A DNA stretch of 13,304 nt from the NCBI GenBank assembly GCA_017472375.1, contig JAFUQL010000077.1:1-13304 (forward strand), in the 5' to 3' direction. The first letter of the stretch is position 1; every line of letters starts with the position of its first letter. Below the pieces are notes generated by a model. That model was given only the letters and a program-made list of their open reading frames with translations, did no database searches and was not told where the DNA came from. The stretch is from Oscillospiraceae bacterium (GTDB lineage: Bacteria; Bacillota; Clostridia; Oscillospirales; Ruminococcaceae). The position numbers and the translations under genes are program-made. Shown piece by piece: positions 6,213-12,561 of this stretch.

Positions 6213-6797
6213 TCAGCTCACTCCGTCCACACTCATTTCCATGTCCATAATATACCATTTATCACGGATGTTCTGCAAGTAGCAGGTGACATACCGGGCA
6301 AATTCCTCGCCGTTCACGGTCATGGTGCAGTCAGCGGTGACCATGGCGTATTCGTCCTCGATCTGTACATCCTCCACATCGTAGGTGATGGAACTGAGCA
6401 CCTGCTCCACATCCACATCGCCGGACAGCTCGCAAATGGCGGTGAAGATGCTGCCCATCACCTCGTTTTTGTTCACGCCGCCCACGGCCGCCCACATGCG
6501 CAGAGGGTCGGCCACCTCGGGGTCGATCACATCCAGCAGGGCGTCGGCATCCATGTTGTTGCAGGCGTAGCTCAGCTCGGAGATGGTGTCCTCGATCTTG
6601 CCGGCCTGATACAGCTTCTTGCCGGCGCCGATGCCGAAGATCAGCACCAGGATCACCGCCACCACCGCGACGCCGATCAGCACATACTGCAGCACGCCCC
6701 CGCCGCTGCGGCGGCGACGCCGGCGGTTTGCAGAGGTCCCCACAGTGTTCCGGTTGTTGACGCCGGTGGAACGGCGCTTCTTTTTCTTTCCAAACAT
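6213..6797 (-). CDS. Single-pass membrane protein with small extracellular NTF2-like domain
   Basis: A 194-aa protein. The start at 6797 is fixed by GGAGGAGG about 9 nt upstream and by TAATATG spacing (1 nt) from the preceding stop. The N-terminus is extremely basic (KKKKRRS at 4-10; an arginine run at 25-30), followed by one membrane helix (about 35-57), so the N-terminus is inside. The outer domain (about 65-194) begins with a helix containing YACNNMDADALLDVIDP. It later alternates strands (VEDVQIEDEYAMVTADCTM, then DKWYIMDMEM). That is the pattern of NTF2-like/DUF4878-type domains, where residues after the 'NMDADALLD' helix form a cone-shaped sheet. No catalytic residues are recognisable. 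Between a pseudokinase and a transglutaminase, it is likely a structural or scaffolding part of the same envelope complex. Confidence 0.6.
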   Translation of the reverse strand: MFGKKKKRRSTGVNNRNTVGTSANRRRRRRSGGGVLQYVLIGVAVVAVILVLIFGIGAGKKLYQAGKIEDTISELSYACNNMDADALLDVIDPEVADPLRMWAAVGGVNKNEVMGSIFTAICELSGDVDVEQVLSSITYDVEDVQIEDEYAMVTADCTMTVNGEEFARYVTCYLQNIRDKWYIMDMEMSVDGVS

Positions 6798-6798
6798 A

Positions 6799-8277
6799 TT
6801 ACGATTCCTCCTCCAGATACTGGGTGCAGAGCTGCTGTGCCAGCTGGGCGCACTCCTCACTGCGCCCGGCCAGCTTCTCCAAAAACCGTACCGCGCGGCC
6901 CGCATCGCCGCTGCTCACGGTACACTGGACCAATTCCCCGGTGCGCCCGGGGTCGGGCACGGTGTCGGCGGCGTAGTAGTCGAAGGCCGCCATGGCCCGC
7001 ACATACTCGCCCTCGGCGAGGCAGCGATCCACCACCTCGTCCACCAGTTCATCCACGTTCTGCCCGTCGGCATGGTACTGCTCAAGCTGCTGCAGCGCGG
7101 CCGCATAGCTGCCGCTGTCCAGCTTGCCGCGCACCTTCCGGCCCCGGCTGCCCGCCATGAACAGCCCTGCGCCGATCACCAGCACCAGCACCAGAGCCAC
7201 ACCGCCCAGCAGCAGGCGGCGGTCCTTCGCATCTGTGCCCGGGTCGGCGGCGGCCTGCCGGCGGCGGCGCGCCTCCTCCTTTTCGGCCCGGCGCAGGTCC
7301 TCTTCTTCCTTTTGCCGGCGCTCCTCGCGCGCCTCCGCGCGGTCGGCTTCGTCCTGCTCCTGCTGCCGCTTTTGGGCTTCGCGGGCAGTCTGCTCCGGCT
7401 CCAGGATCTCCCGGAAGGCCTCCTGCAGCTCCTCTGCCGTCCAGTCGCTGCCCTGCATCTCGCAGACCTCGTCAATCAGCGACATGGTCTGGGCGGAGGC
7501 GTTCTGCGCAGCGGGCAGGCGCTCGCCCCGCACCCGCCGGGCCTCTGCATCTGCGGCGCAGGCGGCATCCTCAGCAAAGGGCAGGCTGCCCCGGTTCAGC
7601 AGCCAGTAGGCCAGCATCCCCACGCTGTACACCTGCCGCTGTTCGGGGTCGGTGTCGTCGCCGGGGGCAAAGCCCTCGGGCTGAGCGGCCGCCGCAAGGG
7701 GCCACCAGGGCATGAGCCGGGGTGTGCCTTCCTCGTCCAGCAGCACCGCATCGGCGCTCAGCGCACCGTATGCAAGGCCGCTGCCGCCGGCCAGCCGCAG
7801 CCGGGCACATACCCCGGCGCACAGCTCCAGCACGTCGGCCTCGTCCGCCATGCCCGCCGCCAGCGCCTGCCGCAGCGGGCGCGCCGTCTCGGTCAGGATG
7901 AACAGCTCCTTCACCGAGGCATCCATCAGGTAATCCCGCAGCTCGCTGTGCAGCGGGGCCAGCATCACGCCGGGGTTGGCCGCCGCAAAACGGGCCGCCG
8001 CATCCATCTGCTGCTGTATCTCCCCCGCAACGGCGCCCCACAGGGCGCGCTGCAGTTCCGGGGCCTCAGGGGCGCCGCCGGCGCGGCCCCATCGCACGGG
8101 GTCGCGCTCCCGGTCCGCCTCCACGGCCGCCCGGTCCAGCCGGATGCGCCACAAAAGGCCCTCTTGCCCGTGGGCGTTGGTCGCCTGCCAGCAGGTGATG
8201 GGGCCGCTGTGGATCACCGCCTCGCCCTGCCCGGCATAGCCGAAGGCCGCAAAGCCATTGCCGATAAAGCTGTTCAT
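6799..8277 (-). CDS. Membrane pseudokinase, EssB/YukC-like (type VII secretion candidate)
   Basis: A 492-aa protein with a GAGGA site before ATG 8277. The N-terminal ~290 residues keep the outline of a Ser/Thr kinase but not its chemistry. The catalytic-loop position reads YGALSADAVLLD (170-181) instead of HxDxxxxN. The DFG position reads TPRLMPWW (185-192). A later helix, VYSVGMLAYWLL (216-227), matches the DxxSxG subdomain IX helix. Two short hydrophobic stretches in the C-lobe contain FILTE (126-130). A charged coiled coil follows (about 296-345), then a single membrane helix (about 355-376), then ~115 helical residues outside the cell that resemble TPR-like repeats. Kinase-like fold, no active site, one membrane helix and a helical outer domain is the layout of EssB/YukC, a core type VII component of Firmicutes. 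The coiled coil is an addition. Alternative: another regulatory pseudokinase. Confidence 0.65.
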   Translation of the reverse strand: MNSFIGNGFAAFGYAGQGEAVIHSGPITCWQATNAHGQEGLLWRIRLDRAAVEADRERDPVRWGRAGGAPEAPELQRALWGAVAGEIQQQMDAAARFAAANPGVMLAPLHSELRDYLMDASVKELFILTETARPLRQALAAGMADEADVLELCAGVCARLRLAGGSGLAYGALSADAVLLDEEGTPRLMPWWPLAAAAQPEGFAPGDDTDPEQRQVYSVGMLAYWLLNRGSLPFAEDAACAADAEARRVRGERLPAAQNASAQTMSLIDEVCEMQGSDWTAEELQEAFREILEPEQTAREAQKRQQEQDEADRAEAREERRQKEEEDLRRAEKEEARRRRQAAADPGTDAKDRRLLLGGVALVLVLVIGAGLFMAGSRGRKVRGKLDSGSYAAALQQLEQYHADGQNVDELVDEVVDRCLAEGEYVRAMAAFDYYAADTVPDPGRTGELVQCTVSSGDAGRAVRFLEKLAGRSEECAQLAQQLCTQYLEEES

Positions 8278-8294
8278 GGTCCATCCTCATTTCC

Positions 8295-8323
8295 ATTATA
8301 CGGATTCTTCTTTGTAAACGCAA
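8295..8323 (-). promoter_or_regulatory. Promoter of the pseudokinase operon
   Basis: Minus strand: -35 TTGCGT (8318-8323), 17-bp spacer, consensus -10 TATAAT (8295-8300), 17 bp before the start codon. A small inverted repeat GCCCC-GCA-GGGGC (8328-8340) abuts the -35 on its upstream side and could be an operator. That last point is speculative. Confidence 0.8.
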
Positions 8324-8361
8324 ACTCGCCCCGCAGGGGCAAAACTCGGCTGGTCCAGGGC

Positions 8362-8420
8362 ACAAAAAGCGGGCCGTCCCTTCCCCTTCTCTCAAGGGGC
8401 GGACGGCCCGGCTTTTTTGT
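8362..8420 (-). terminator. Bidirectional-looking terminator closing the T7SS/hydrolase gene series
   Basis: GGGCCGTCC (8371-8379) and GGACGGCCC (8401-8409) form the base, with CCCCTT/AAGGGG inside. Runs of T follow on both strands (8411-8418 on plus; 8368-8364 on minus). It lies 9 nt past the 64-aa gene stop. Confidence 0.88.
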
Positions 8421-8428
8421 TTCTGTGT

Positions 8429-8623
8429 TCAGCGCACCCGGCTGAGCTTGTCGGCTGCCTTGGTGTATTTCTGGGCATAACGGCGCATCCGGGCGGCCAT
8501 GGCCAGGCTGCCGAAGCCGTCCATGGCGCGCTCCAGCTCGTCGGCGGCGCTGTTGAGCTGCCGGCTGATGGCCCGCAGGTCGCTGATGCAGCCGTTGATG
8601 TCGCGGCGAAGGCCTGCATCCAT
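8429..8623 (-). CDS. Small all-helical protein, 64 aa (candidate cargo partner)
   Basis: The start at 8623 follows GGAAAGGGG by about 8 nt, and the gene begins 20 nt after the hydrolase stop. The sequence predicts two helices with heptad-like spacing: LRRDINGCISDLRAISRQL, then SAADELERAMDGFGSLAMAARM, ending in a basic segment (KYTKAADKLSRVR). No signal peptide or membrane helix is present. Its size and position next to a large multi-domain protein match the small helical partner proteins (Lap/DUF3130/DUF5344-like) that accompany LXG-type type VII cargo. I see no diagnostic motif, so this is inference from context. It is the last gene of its transcript. Confidence 0.6.
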   Translation of the reverse strand: MDAGLRRDINGCISDLRAISRQLNSAADELERAMDGFGSLAMAARMRRYAQKYTKAADKLSRVR

Positions 8624-8643
8624 GGTCCTGTCCCCTTTCCTGT

Positions 8644-10788
8644 TCAGATGCGCGCCAGCGCGCGGCTCAGGCCGCTGCGCAGGTCGCGGTAGTCCCGGTC
8701 GATCTTCTGCAGATCACTGTGCATCCCGCCGATGCCGTCGTACAGTTCCACGATGATCTCGGCGCTGCACAGGTTGTAGCGGTTGGCCAGTGAGGTGAAC
8801 ACCCCCTCCACCGAGGTGGGCACGTCCATGCGGTTCAGCCGCTGCATGATGGAGCGCAGCCGCCCGCCCATGCCGCTGCTGGCCTTTGCTGCGCGGCCGG
8901 TGAGCTGGATGGAGGAACCCAGGCTGTCCAGGTCGATGCCCAGCCGGGCCGCATAGCCGCGGATGGAGTTGCCCCACTTGCTCAGGTACCCGGTCAGGCC
9001 GGTGACGGCCTGGGCGGTCAGAGTTTTGCACTGGTCCCAGACCTTGCCGCCGAACTCCTTCAATCCGTCCACTCCCCAGTTCCATACCGCCTTCAGATCC
9101 TCGCCCACCGGTTCAAAAACGTTCTCCTTCGTCCAGTTCCAGCCGGCCTTGAGGTCCTCCACCACCGGGTCGATGACCTTGTCCCTGGTCCACTGCGCGG
9201 CGCTCTGCAGCGCCTGGCTGCCCTCGTCCACCCAGCGGTCGAAGGTCTGCTTTGCGGCTTCCAGATTGTCTCCCAGCCACTCCTTCGCGCCCTCATACAG
9301 GGCGGTCAGGTCCTTCCAGGTCTGGCTGTTCAACACCTTCTCCTTCAGGTCCAGGTAGAACTGCACGACCCGGTCGGTGGCGTAGTTCCAGGCGCTCTTC
9401 ATGGCGTCGTAGATCTCCTTTGCGCCCTCCACCACCAGCTCGCCAAGCTTGACCACACAGTCGGCCAGCAGGCCCACGGTGACGGCGATGGTCGCGCCCG
9501 CCACGATGAGAGGCGCCAGCACGGCGGTGAGCGCATACCCGGTGATCTGGCCGGACCAGCCGTCCACGCCCTTGTCCCGCAGCACGCCGTCGATGATCTG
9601 GTACAGCGTTTTGACACTGACCACATCCCCCACCACCTGCAGGAACAGCGCCCGGTCCTCCTCACTGAGGCTGGTGCAGAACTCCACCAGATTGGCCGCA
9701 CCGGCCAGGGGGCTGAAGTTCCCGTCCTCGTCCAGAAAGAGCTGCTCAAGCTGGCTCAGGCGGACGATGCCGTTGGTGTCGCACAGCTTTTCCAGCATAT
9801 CGAAGAAGCGATCCAGCTCTGCATCCGAATAATCGGCCAGCAGGTCCTCCATCAGGTCCTCCACCTGCACGCTCAGCGCGGTGCGGCCGTCCACGGTATC
9901 CAGGCCGCCGGTCTCGGCATTCCAGTGCCAGGCCGTGTAGTCGTGGTCCGCAAACACAGTGCCGTCGGTGTCCACAAAAATGTAGGTGTCGTGGTCGTTC
10001 ATCAGCTGGCCTACCACCGAATTCTCGGGGGTCAGGCAGTACAGCTCCTCCCCCAGCTGCGCCTTCAGGGCAGCGTAGCGGCGCTGGAACTCCTCGTCGG
10101 CGTACAGGTCGTCACCGAAGCCGGGGCCGTCGAAGTTGCGCAGGGCGATGATACGTCCCTGCGCCTCGGTCATGATGGCCGCGTACAGCGCCAGATTGCC
10201 GCCCTTGGAGTAGCCGTTCAGAATGATGGGCGCATCCGGGTCCAGCGCCATCATATGCTCCAGATACTCCAGCGCCGCCCGCTGGCTGTCGGTGCCCTCG
10301 TCGGTGGTGGCAAAGCGTCCATCCTCCAGCCAGGAGGCTACCTCACTGCCGGTGCCCGCATAGCTGACCACCAGCGTACCGTCCGGCAGACGGAAGGTCG
10401 CCGCCTTGAAGTAGGACTTGTACACCTCGCCGGTGGTCTCGGACACGCCGCTGGAGGCATAATTGACCGGGTTTTCCACCACCAGGTCCGCGTAGCGGGG
10501 GTTGTTCAGCAGGTCGGTGTAAAACTGATAGGTATAGCCGTCGGCCTCCCCCTTCGCCCGAAGCTGGTTCAGCCGGTGGAGCAGCGCTTTGCGCAGCTCC
10601 ATACTGCTGCCGCCGCGGACGTCATCGGTGCTGCTCTGCTTGGAGATGAACTTCAGCAGTTCCTTGTCGCCGGCGAGCTGATCCATGATCATCTCGTCCA
10701 GCGGGGTGATGGTCTCGCTGCTCAGCGGCTCGCGGGGGGCGCTGTGCACGGCGGCACCGAAGCTGGTGTCCTGGTATTCCCTGCTCAC
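8644..10788 (-). CDS. DUF2974 (Mbeg1-like) alpha/beta hydrolase with long helical C-terminus; candidate T7SS cargo
   Basis: A 714-aa protein. The start is GTG 10788. It overlaps the upstream stop as GTGA and is preceded by AGGAGG 10 nt upstream; the in-frame ATG 10809 lies on the wrong side of that site. Residues 30-300 are a lipase-like fold: nucleophile elbow GYSKG (192-196, Ser194), then NFDGPGF (218-224). The motif DHDYTAWHW (281-289) holds the likely catalytic His282. From about 417 to 449 there is a hydrophobic stretch (LTAVLAPLIVAGATIAVTVG), then amphipathic helices with a 19-residue tandem repeat (533-570). A C-terminal helical domain (about 630-714) ends in DLQKIDRDYRDLRSG. There is no N-terminal signal. 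A lipase head, a membrane-inserting hydrophobic segment and a helical tail beside ESAT-6-like genes suggest a secreted or intercellular effector. A housekeeping lipase is the alternative. Confidence 0.75.
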   Translation of the reverse strand: MSREYQDTSFGAAVHSAPREPLSSETITPLDEMIMDQLAGDKELLKFISKQSSTDDVRGGSSMELRKALLHRLNQLRAKGEADGYTYQFYTDLLNNPRYADLVVENPVNYASSGVSETTGEVYKSYFKAATFRLPDGTLVVSYAGTGSEVASWLEDGRFATTDEGTDSQRAALEYLEHMMALDPDAPIILNGYSKGGNLALYAAIMTEAQGRIIALRNFDGPGFGDDLYADEEFQRRYAALKAQLGEELYCLTPENSVVGQLMNDHDTYIFVDTDGTVFADHDYTAWHWNAETGGLDTVDGRTALSVQVEDLMEDLLADYSDAELDRFFDMLEKLCDTNGIVRLSQLEQLFLDEDGNFSPLAGAANLVEFCTSLSEEDRALFLQVVGDVVSVKTLYQIIDGVLRDKGVDGWSGQITGYALTAVLAPLIVAGATIAVTVGLLADCVVKLGELVVEGAKEIYDAMKSAWNYATDRVVQFYLDLKEKVLNSQTWKDLTALYEGAKEWLGDNLEAAKQTFDRWVDEGSQALQSAAQWTRDKVIDPVVEDLKAGWNWTKENVFEPVGEDLKAVWNWGVDGLKEFGGKVWDQCKTLTAQAVTGLTGYLSKWGNSIRGYAARLGIDLDSLGSSIQLTGRAAKASSGMGGRLRSIMQRLNRMDVPTSVEGVFTSLANRYNLCSAEIIVELYDGIGGMHSDLQKIDRDYRDLRSGLSRALARI
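9079..9192 (-). repeat. Two tandem 19-residue repeats in the hydrolase tail
   Basis: WTRDKVIDPVVEDLKAGWN is followed directly by WTKENVFEPVGEDLKAVWN, with 12 of 19 residues identical. They are amphipathic helices with tryptophans at both ends. Similar Trp-bounded helices occur in phage tape-measure and toxin stalk regions. Confidence 0.85.
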
Positions 10789-11543
10789 CCGGGCTGCGCC
10801 TCCTTCCATTCCGCTTCGATCTTCGCCAGCCGCTCCTCCCCGCTCAGCGCCTCATTGGGGTCCACCGTCCATACCAGGTCGGCGGCAAAGGCAGCGGCCA
10901 GCCCGGCCTCATCGGGGTCGGCGGCGCGCAGGGTCTCCAATGTTTCGGCAGGCATCACGCCGGCGGTGACGGTGGCGTACCAGCCGCCCTGCTCCAGCGC
11001 GCAGGTCAGGTCCGCCAGCGCGGCCGGCAAGGCATCCGCCGCCTGCTGAGGCAGAGCCAGATACAGGCTGGCGTACAGGGTGTCTCCCTGCTGCACAGCA
11101 GCCAGCTCCTCGCTGGCGTACCAGCGGCGGGCGGGCACCCCGGAGGAAAATTCCAGGTAGGCTCCGCACAGGGCCTGCTCGGGCACCGCAGCGGCCATCA
11201 GGGCCTCCATCTGCCGGTCAAGGCCGTCCAGCACCCGGTCGTCCCGCAGGTCGGGGCCGTGCTTGCCCGTGTGCACATACACCCGGAAGCTGCCCCAGCT
11301 CTCGCTCTCGGCGGGCACGGCGTACCAGCCCTCCTCGCCGCGCACCGCCGTGCCCAGCGTAAAGGGCTCATCCAGCAGGCGCTGCAGGTAGTCGCGGGCG
11401 TGCGCCTCCATCTCGCTGCGGTAGCTCACGGCGGGGCGGCTGTCGGCGGTGCTGCTCGTGTTCTGTGCCATGGTGCATCCTCCCATCAGTAGTGCCAGTG
11501 CGGCCGCCGCAAGGGCAGCCGCCGCTGCGCTGCGCCCGCGCAT
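10785..11543 (-). CDS. Lipoprotein, 252 aa, unknown function
   Basis: The N-terminus is MRGRSAAAA..., an Ala/Leu-rich signal ending in the lipobox LMGGC. Lipid attachment would therefore be at Cys23, anchoring the protein to the outer face of the membrane. The lipobox fixes the start at 11543, five nt after the upstream stop. No good Shine-Dalgarno is present, so translation probably depends on the ESAT-6-like gene before it. The mature part is acidic, mixed helix/strand, with a WYAVPAESESWGSFRVYVHTG segment. I do not recognise a family. It overlaps the hydrolase by 4 nt (GTGA), the tightest coupling in the cluster. The pairing could mean an immunity or chaperone-type partner for the hydrolase, or a cell-surface assembly factor. 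Confidence 0.75.
   Translation of the reverse strand: MRGRSAAAAALAAAALALLMGGCTMAQNTSSTADSRPAVSYRSEMEAHARDYLQRLLDEPFTLGTAVRGEEGWYAVPAESESWGSFRVYVHTGKHGPDLRDDRVLDGLDRQMEALMAAAVPEQALCGAYLEFSSGVPARRWYASEELAAVQQGDTLYASLYLALPQQAADALPAALADLTCALEQGGWYATVTAGVMPAETLETLRAADPDEAGLAAAFAADLVWTVDPNEALSGEERLAKIEAEWKEAQPG
10799..10804 (-). promoter_or_regulatory. Ribosome site that decides the hydrolase start
   Basis: AGGAGG on the minus strand lies 10 nt before GTG 10788 and downstream of the alternative ATG 10809. The GTG is therefore the supported start. Confidence 0.8.
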
Positions 11544-11548
11544 GGGGC

Positions 11549-11857
11549 TTAATAGTCGCTGCTGGGCAGGCCCTGGGCCATGCCCTTCAGCTTGCTCTGC
11601 AGGTCGTCCATGCCCACGCCGTAGCTGTGGATGTAGTCGCCAAAGGCCTTCACGTCCGCCTGGAACTTCTGGAAGGTCTTGTTCAGGGTGGCGAACTGCT
11701 GGCGCATCTGGCGGCCCTCGGGGGTGGTGAAGTCCGGCTCGGTGTCGTTGACCACCGCGGCGGCCTGCCGCAGCACAGCCAGCATATCCTCGCTCTTCTT
11801 CACCAGGCTGGTGCCGGCGGTCTTGATCTGTTTGGTATCCCAATTACCCTGAGGCAT
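11549..11857 (-). CDS. ESAT-6/WXG100-like small secreted protein without WXG (102 aa)
   Basis: AGGAGG sits 7 nt before ATG 11857. The protein is ~100 aa, all-helical, with no signal peptide or cysteine, and has a central turn at DTEPDFTTPEGRQM. Helix 1 is KTAGTSLVKKSEDMLAVLRQ and helix 2 is QQFATLNKTFQKFQADVKAF. This is the hairpin size and layout of WXG100/ESAT-6 proteins, the hallmark substrates of type VII secretion. The Trp-x-Gly at the turn is replaced by a Pro-Glu-Gly-type turn. The tail YGVGMDDLQSKLKG lacks a clean YxxxD/E export signal. Probable partner: the 93-aa protein encoded just upstream. The family call rests on size, helix pattern and context. Confidence 0.65.
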   Translation of the reverse strand: MPQGNWDTKQIKTAGTSLVKKSEDMLAVLRQAAAVVNDTEPDFTTPEGRQMRQQFATLNKTFQKFQADVKAFGDYIHSYGVGMDDLQSKLKGMAQGLPSSDY

Positions 11858-11902
11858 TCTGTTTCCTCCTTATATCCCTGTGTGTGTCGGTGGGGCAGCC
11901 GG

Positions 11903-12184
11903 TCAGCTGATCTTGCTGGCGGCCTGGCTCATGAAGTCGGCGTAGGCGTCGGCGCTGCCGTTCATGAACTTGATGTAGGCGTCCAGCGCCTCCTGCAGGC
12001 TGGTCATGGTGGGCTGATAGCTCTTGAACTTGGCCGCGAACTTGTCGTACACGGGGTCGTCAAAGTGCTGGTTCAGGTCGGTGACCAGCTTGGCGGCGGC
12101 ACTGCAGTCCTCGGTAAAGCGCTGCAGCTGCTGGTTCAGCTTGGTGGCCTCGCTGCGGACCTCTTCCACGTTGAAATGATCCAT
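11903..12184 (-). CDS. Second ESAT-6/WXG100-like helical protein (93 aa)
   Basis: The start is the ATG at 12184, with AGAAAGGA 8 nt upstream. The in-frame ATG at 12193 abuts that site and is too close. The protein is all helical: EEVRSEATKLNQQLQRFTED, a turn with HFDDPVYDKF in the place of WxG, then a long second helix (KSYQPTMTSLQEALDAYIKFM...). The end, SADAYADFMSQAASKIS, is a helical tail. No signal, membrane segment or cysteine motif is present apart from Cys27. With its neighbour it would form an ESAT-6/CFP-10-like pair. It is the first gene after the long inverted repeat downstream of the EsaB-like gene. Confidence 0.65.
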   Translation of the reverse strand: MDHFNVEEVRSEATKLNQQLQRFTEDCSAAAKLVTDLNQHFDDPVYDKFAAKFKSYQPTMTSLQEALDAYIKFMNGSADAYADFMSQAASKIS

Positions 12185-12192
12185 TCGGTACA

Positions 12193-12200
12193 TCCTTTCT
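12193..12200 (-). promoter_or_regulatory. Ribosome site deciding the 93-aa gene start
   Basis: AGAAAGGA lies 8 nt before ATG 12184 but directly against ATG 12193, so the later ATG is used. Confidence 0.65.
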
Positions 12201-12244
12201 GGCTGGGGCGGCAGGGCCGCCGGATCTGTTTCGGTACAACGCAA

Positions 12245-12281
12245 ATCGACCGCAGCCCCACAAATGTCGGCTGCGGTCGAT
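12245..12281. promoter_or_regulatory. 13-bp perfect inverted repeat between EsaB-like and ESAT-6-like genes
   Basis: ATCGACCGCAGCC (12245-12257) and GGCTGCGGTCGAT (12269-12281) pair perfectly around an 11-nt loop. The adjoining T-run (GGCTTTTTTAC) reads on the plus strand; on the minus, coding, strand only TTGCGTTGT follows. It is therefore a classic terminator for antisense transcripts. For the sense transcript it may be an attenuator, a processing site or a stabiliser of the downstream message. No convincing promoter was found between it and the 93-aa gene. Confidence 0.8.
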
Positions 12282-12300
12282 GGCTTTTTTACAGCTTGGT

Positions 12301-12546
12301 TCACATCAGGATGAGCCGTGCGCCGCTGCGGATGTCGGTCTGTTCCACCGATGCATCGGCGGGGTAAGCGGCGCCGTCCCCGGCGCGGCACAGCAAAGCT
12401 TCCGCGCCGGGCGCAGGCAGGCCCAGTTTTTTTGCCATGGCGCAGGCCAGCGCCGTGGCCTGCCCCACCGTCAGGGCGGCGGGCAGCCACGCATCAAAGG
12501 CCGCCTCAGCGGCGGGGATGCGGATCTCCACAAGATATTTCTCCAT
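12301..12546 (-). CDS. esaB: EsaB/YukD-type ubiquitin-like protein (81 aa)
   Basis: AAGGAGG sits 7 nt before ATG 12546. The 81 residues fit a beta-grasp fold. A first strand, KYLVEIRIPA, precedes a segment LPAALTVGQATALACAMAKKLG equivalent to the YukD helix that follows 'hPxxxTVxQhh'. The protein ends with VEQTDIRSGARLILM, the characteristic 'GhxxGxxLxL' finish of EsaB/YukD. There is no C-terminal di-glycine, so it is not a conjugated ubiquitin. EsaB/YukD is a cytosolic regulator or accessory of Firmicutes type VII secretion. It lies 15 nt after the EssC-like gene, probably in the same transcript. Alanine-rich composition makes sequence identity to known members low; the call rests on fold pattern and neighbourhood. 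Confidence 0.7.
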   Translation of the reverse strand: MEKYLVEIRIPAAEAAFDAWLPAALTVGQATALACAMAKKLGLPAPGAEALLCRAGDGAAYPADASVEQTDIRSGARLILM

Positions 12547-12561
12547 GGTATGGCCTCCTTA

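Noticed and set aside
6619..8445. 608-codon plus-strand open frame over the pseudokinase gene
   Set aside because: Repetitive Leu/Arg/Ala translation with no ribosome site or domain. The minus frame has a promoter, ribosome site and kinase-like fold.
10789..10809. Upstream ATG start for the hydrolase
   Set aside because: It lies upstream of the AGGAGG site; GTG 10788 with GTGA overlap is the better start.
9925..11049. 374-codon plus-strand open frame across the hydrolase and lipoprotein
   Set aside because: Shadow of two coupled minus-strand genes whose motifs (GYSKG, lipobox) are clear.
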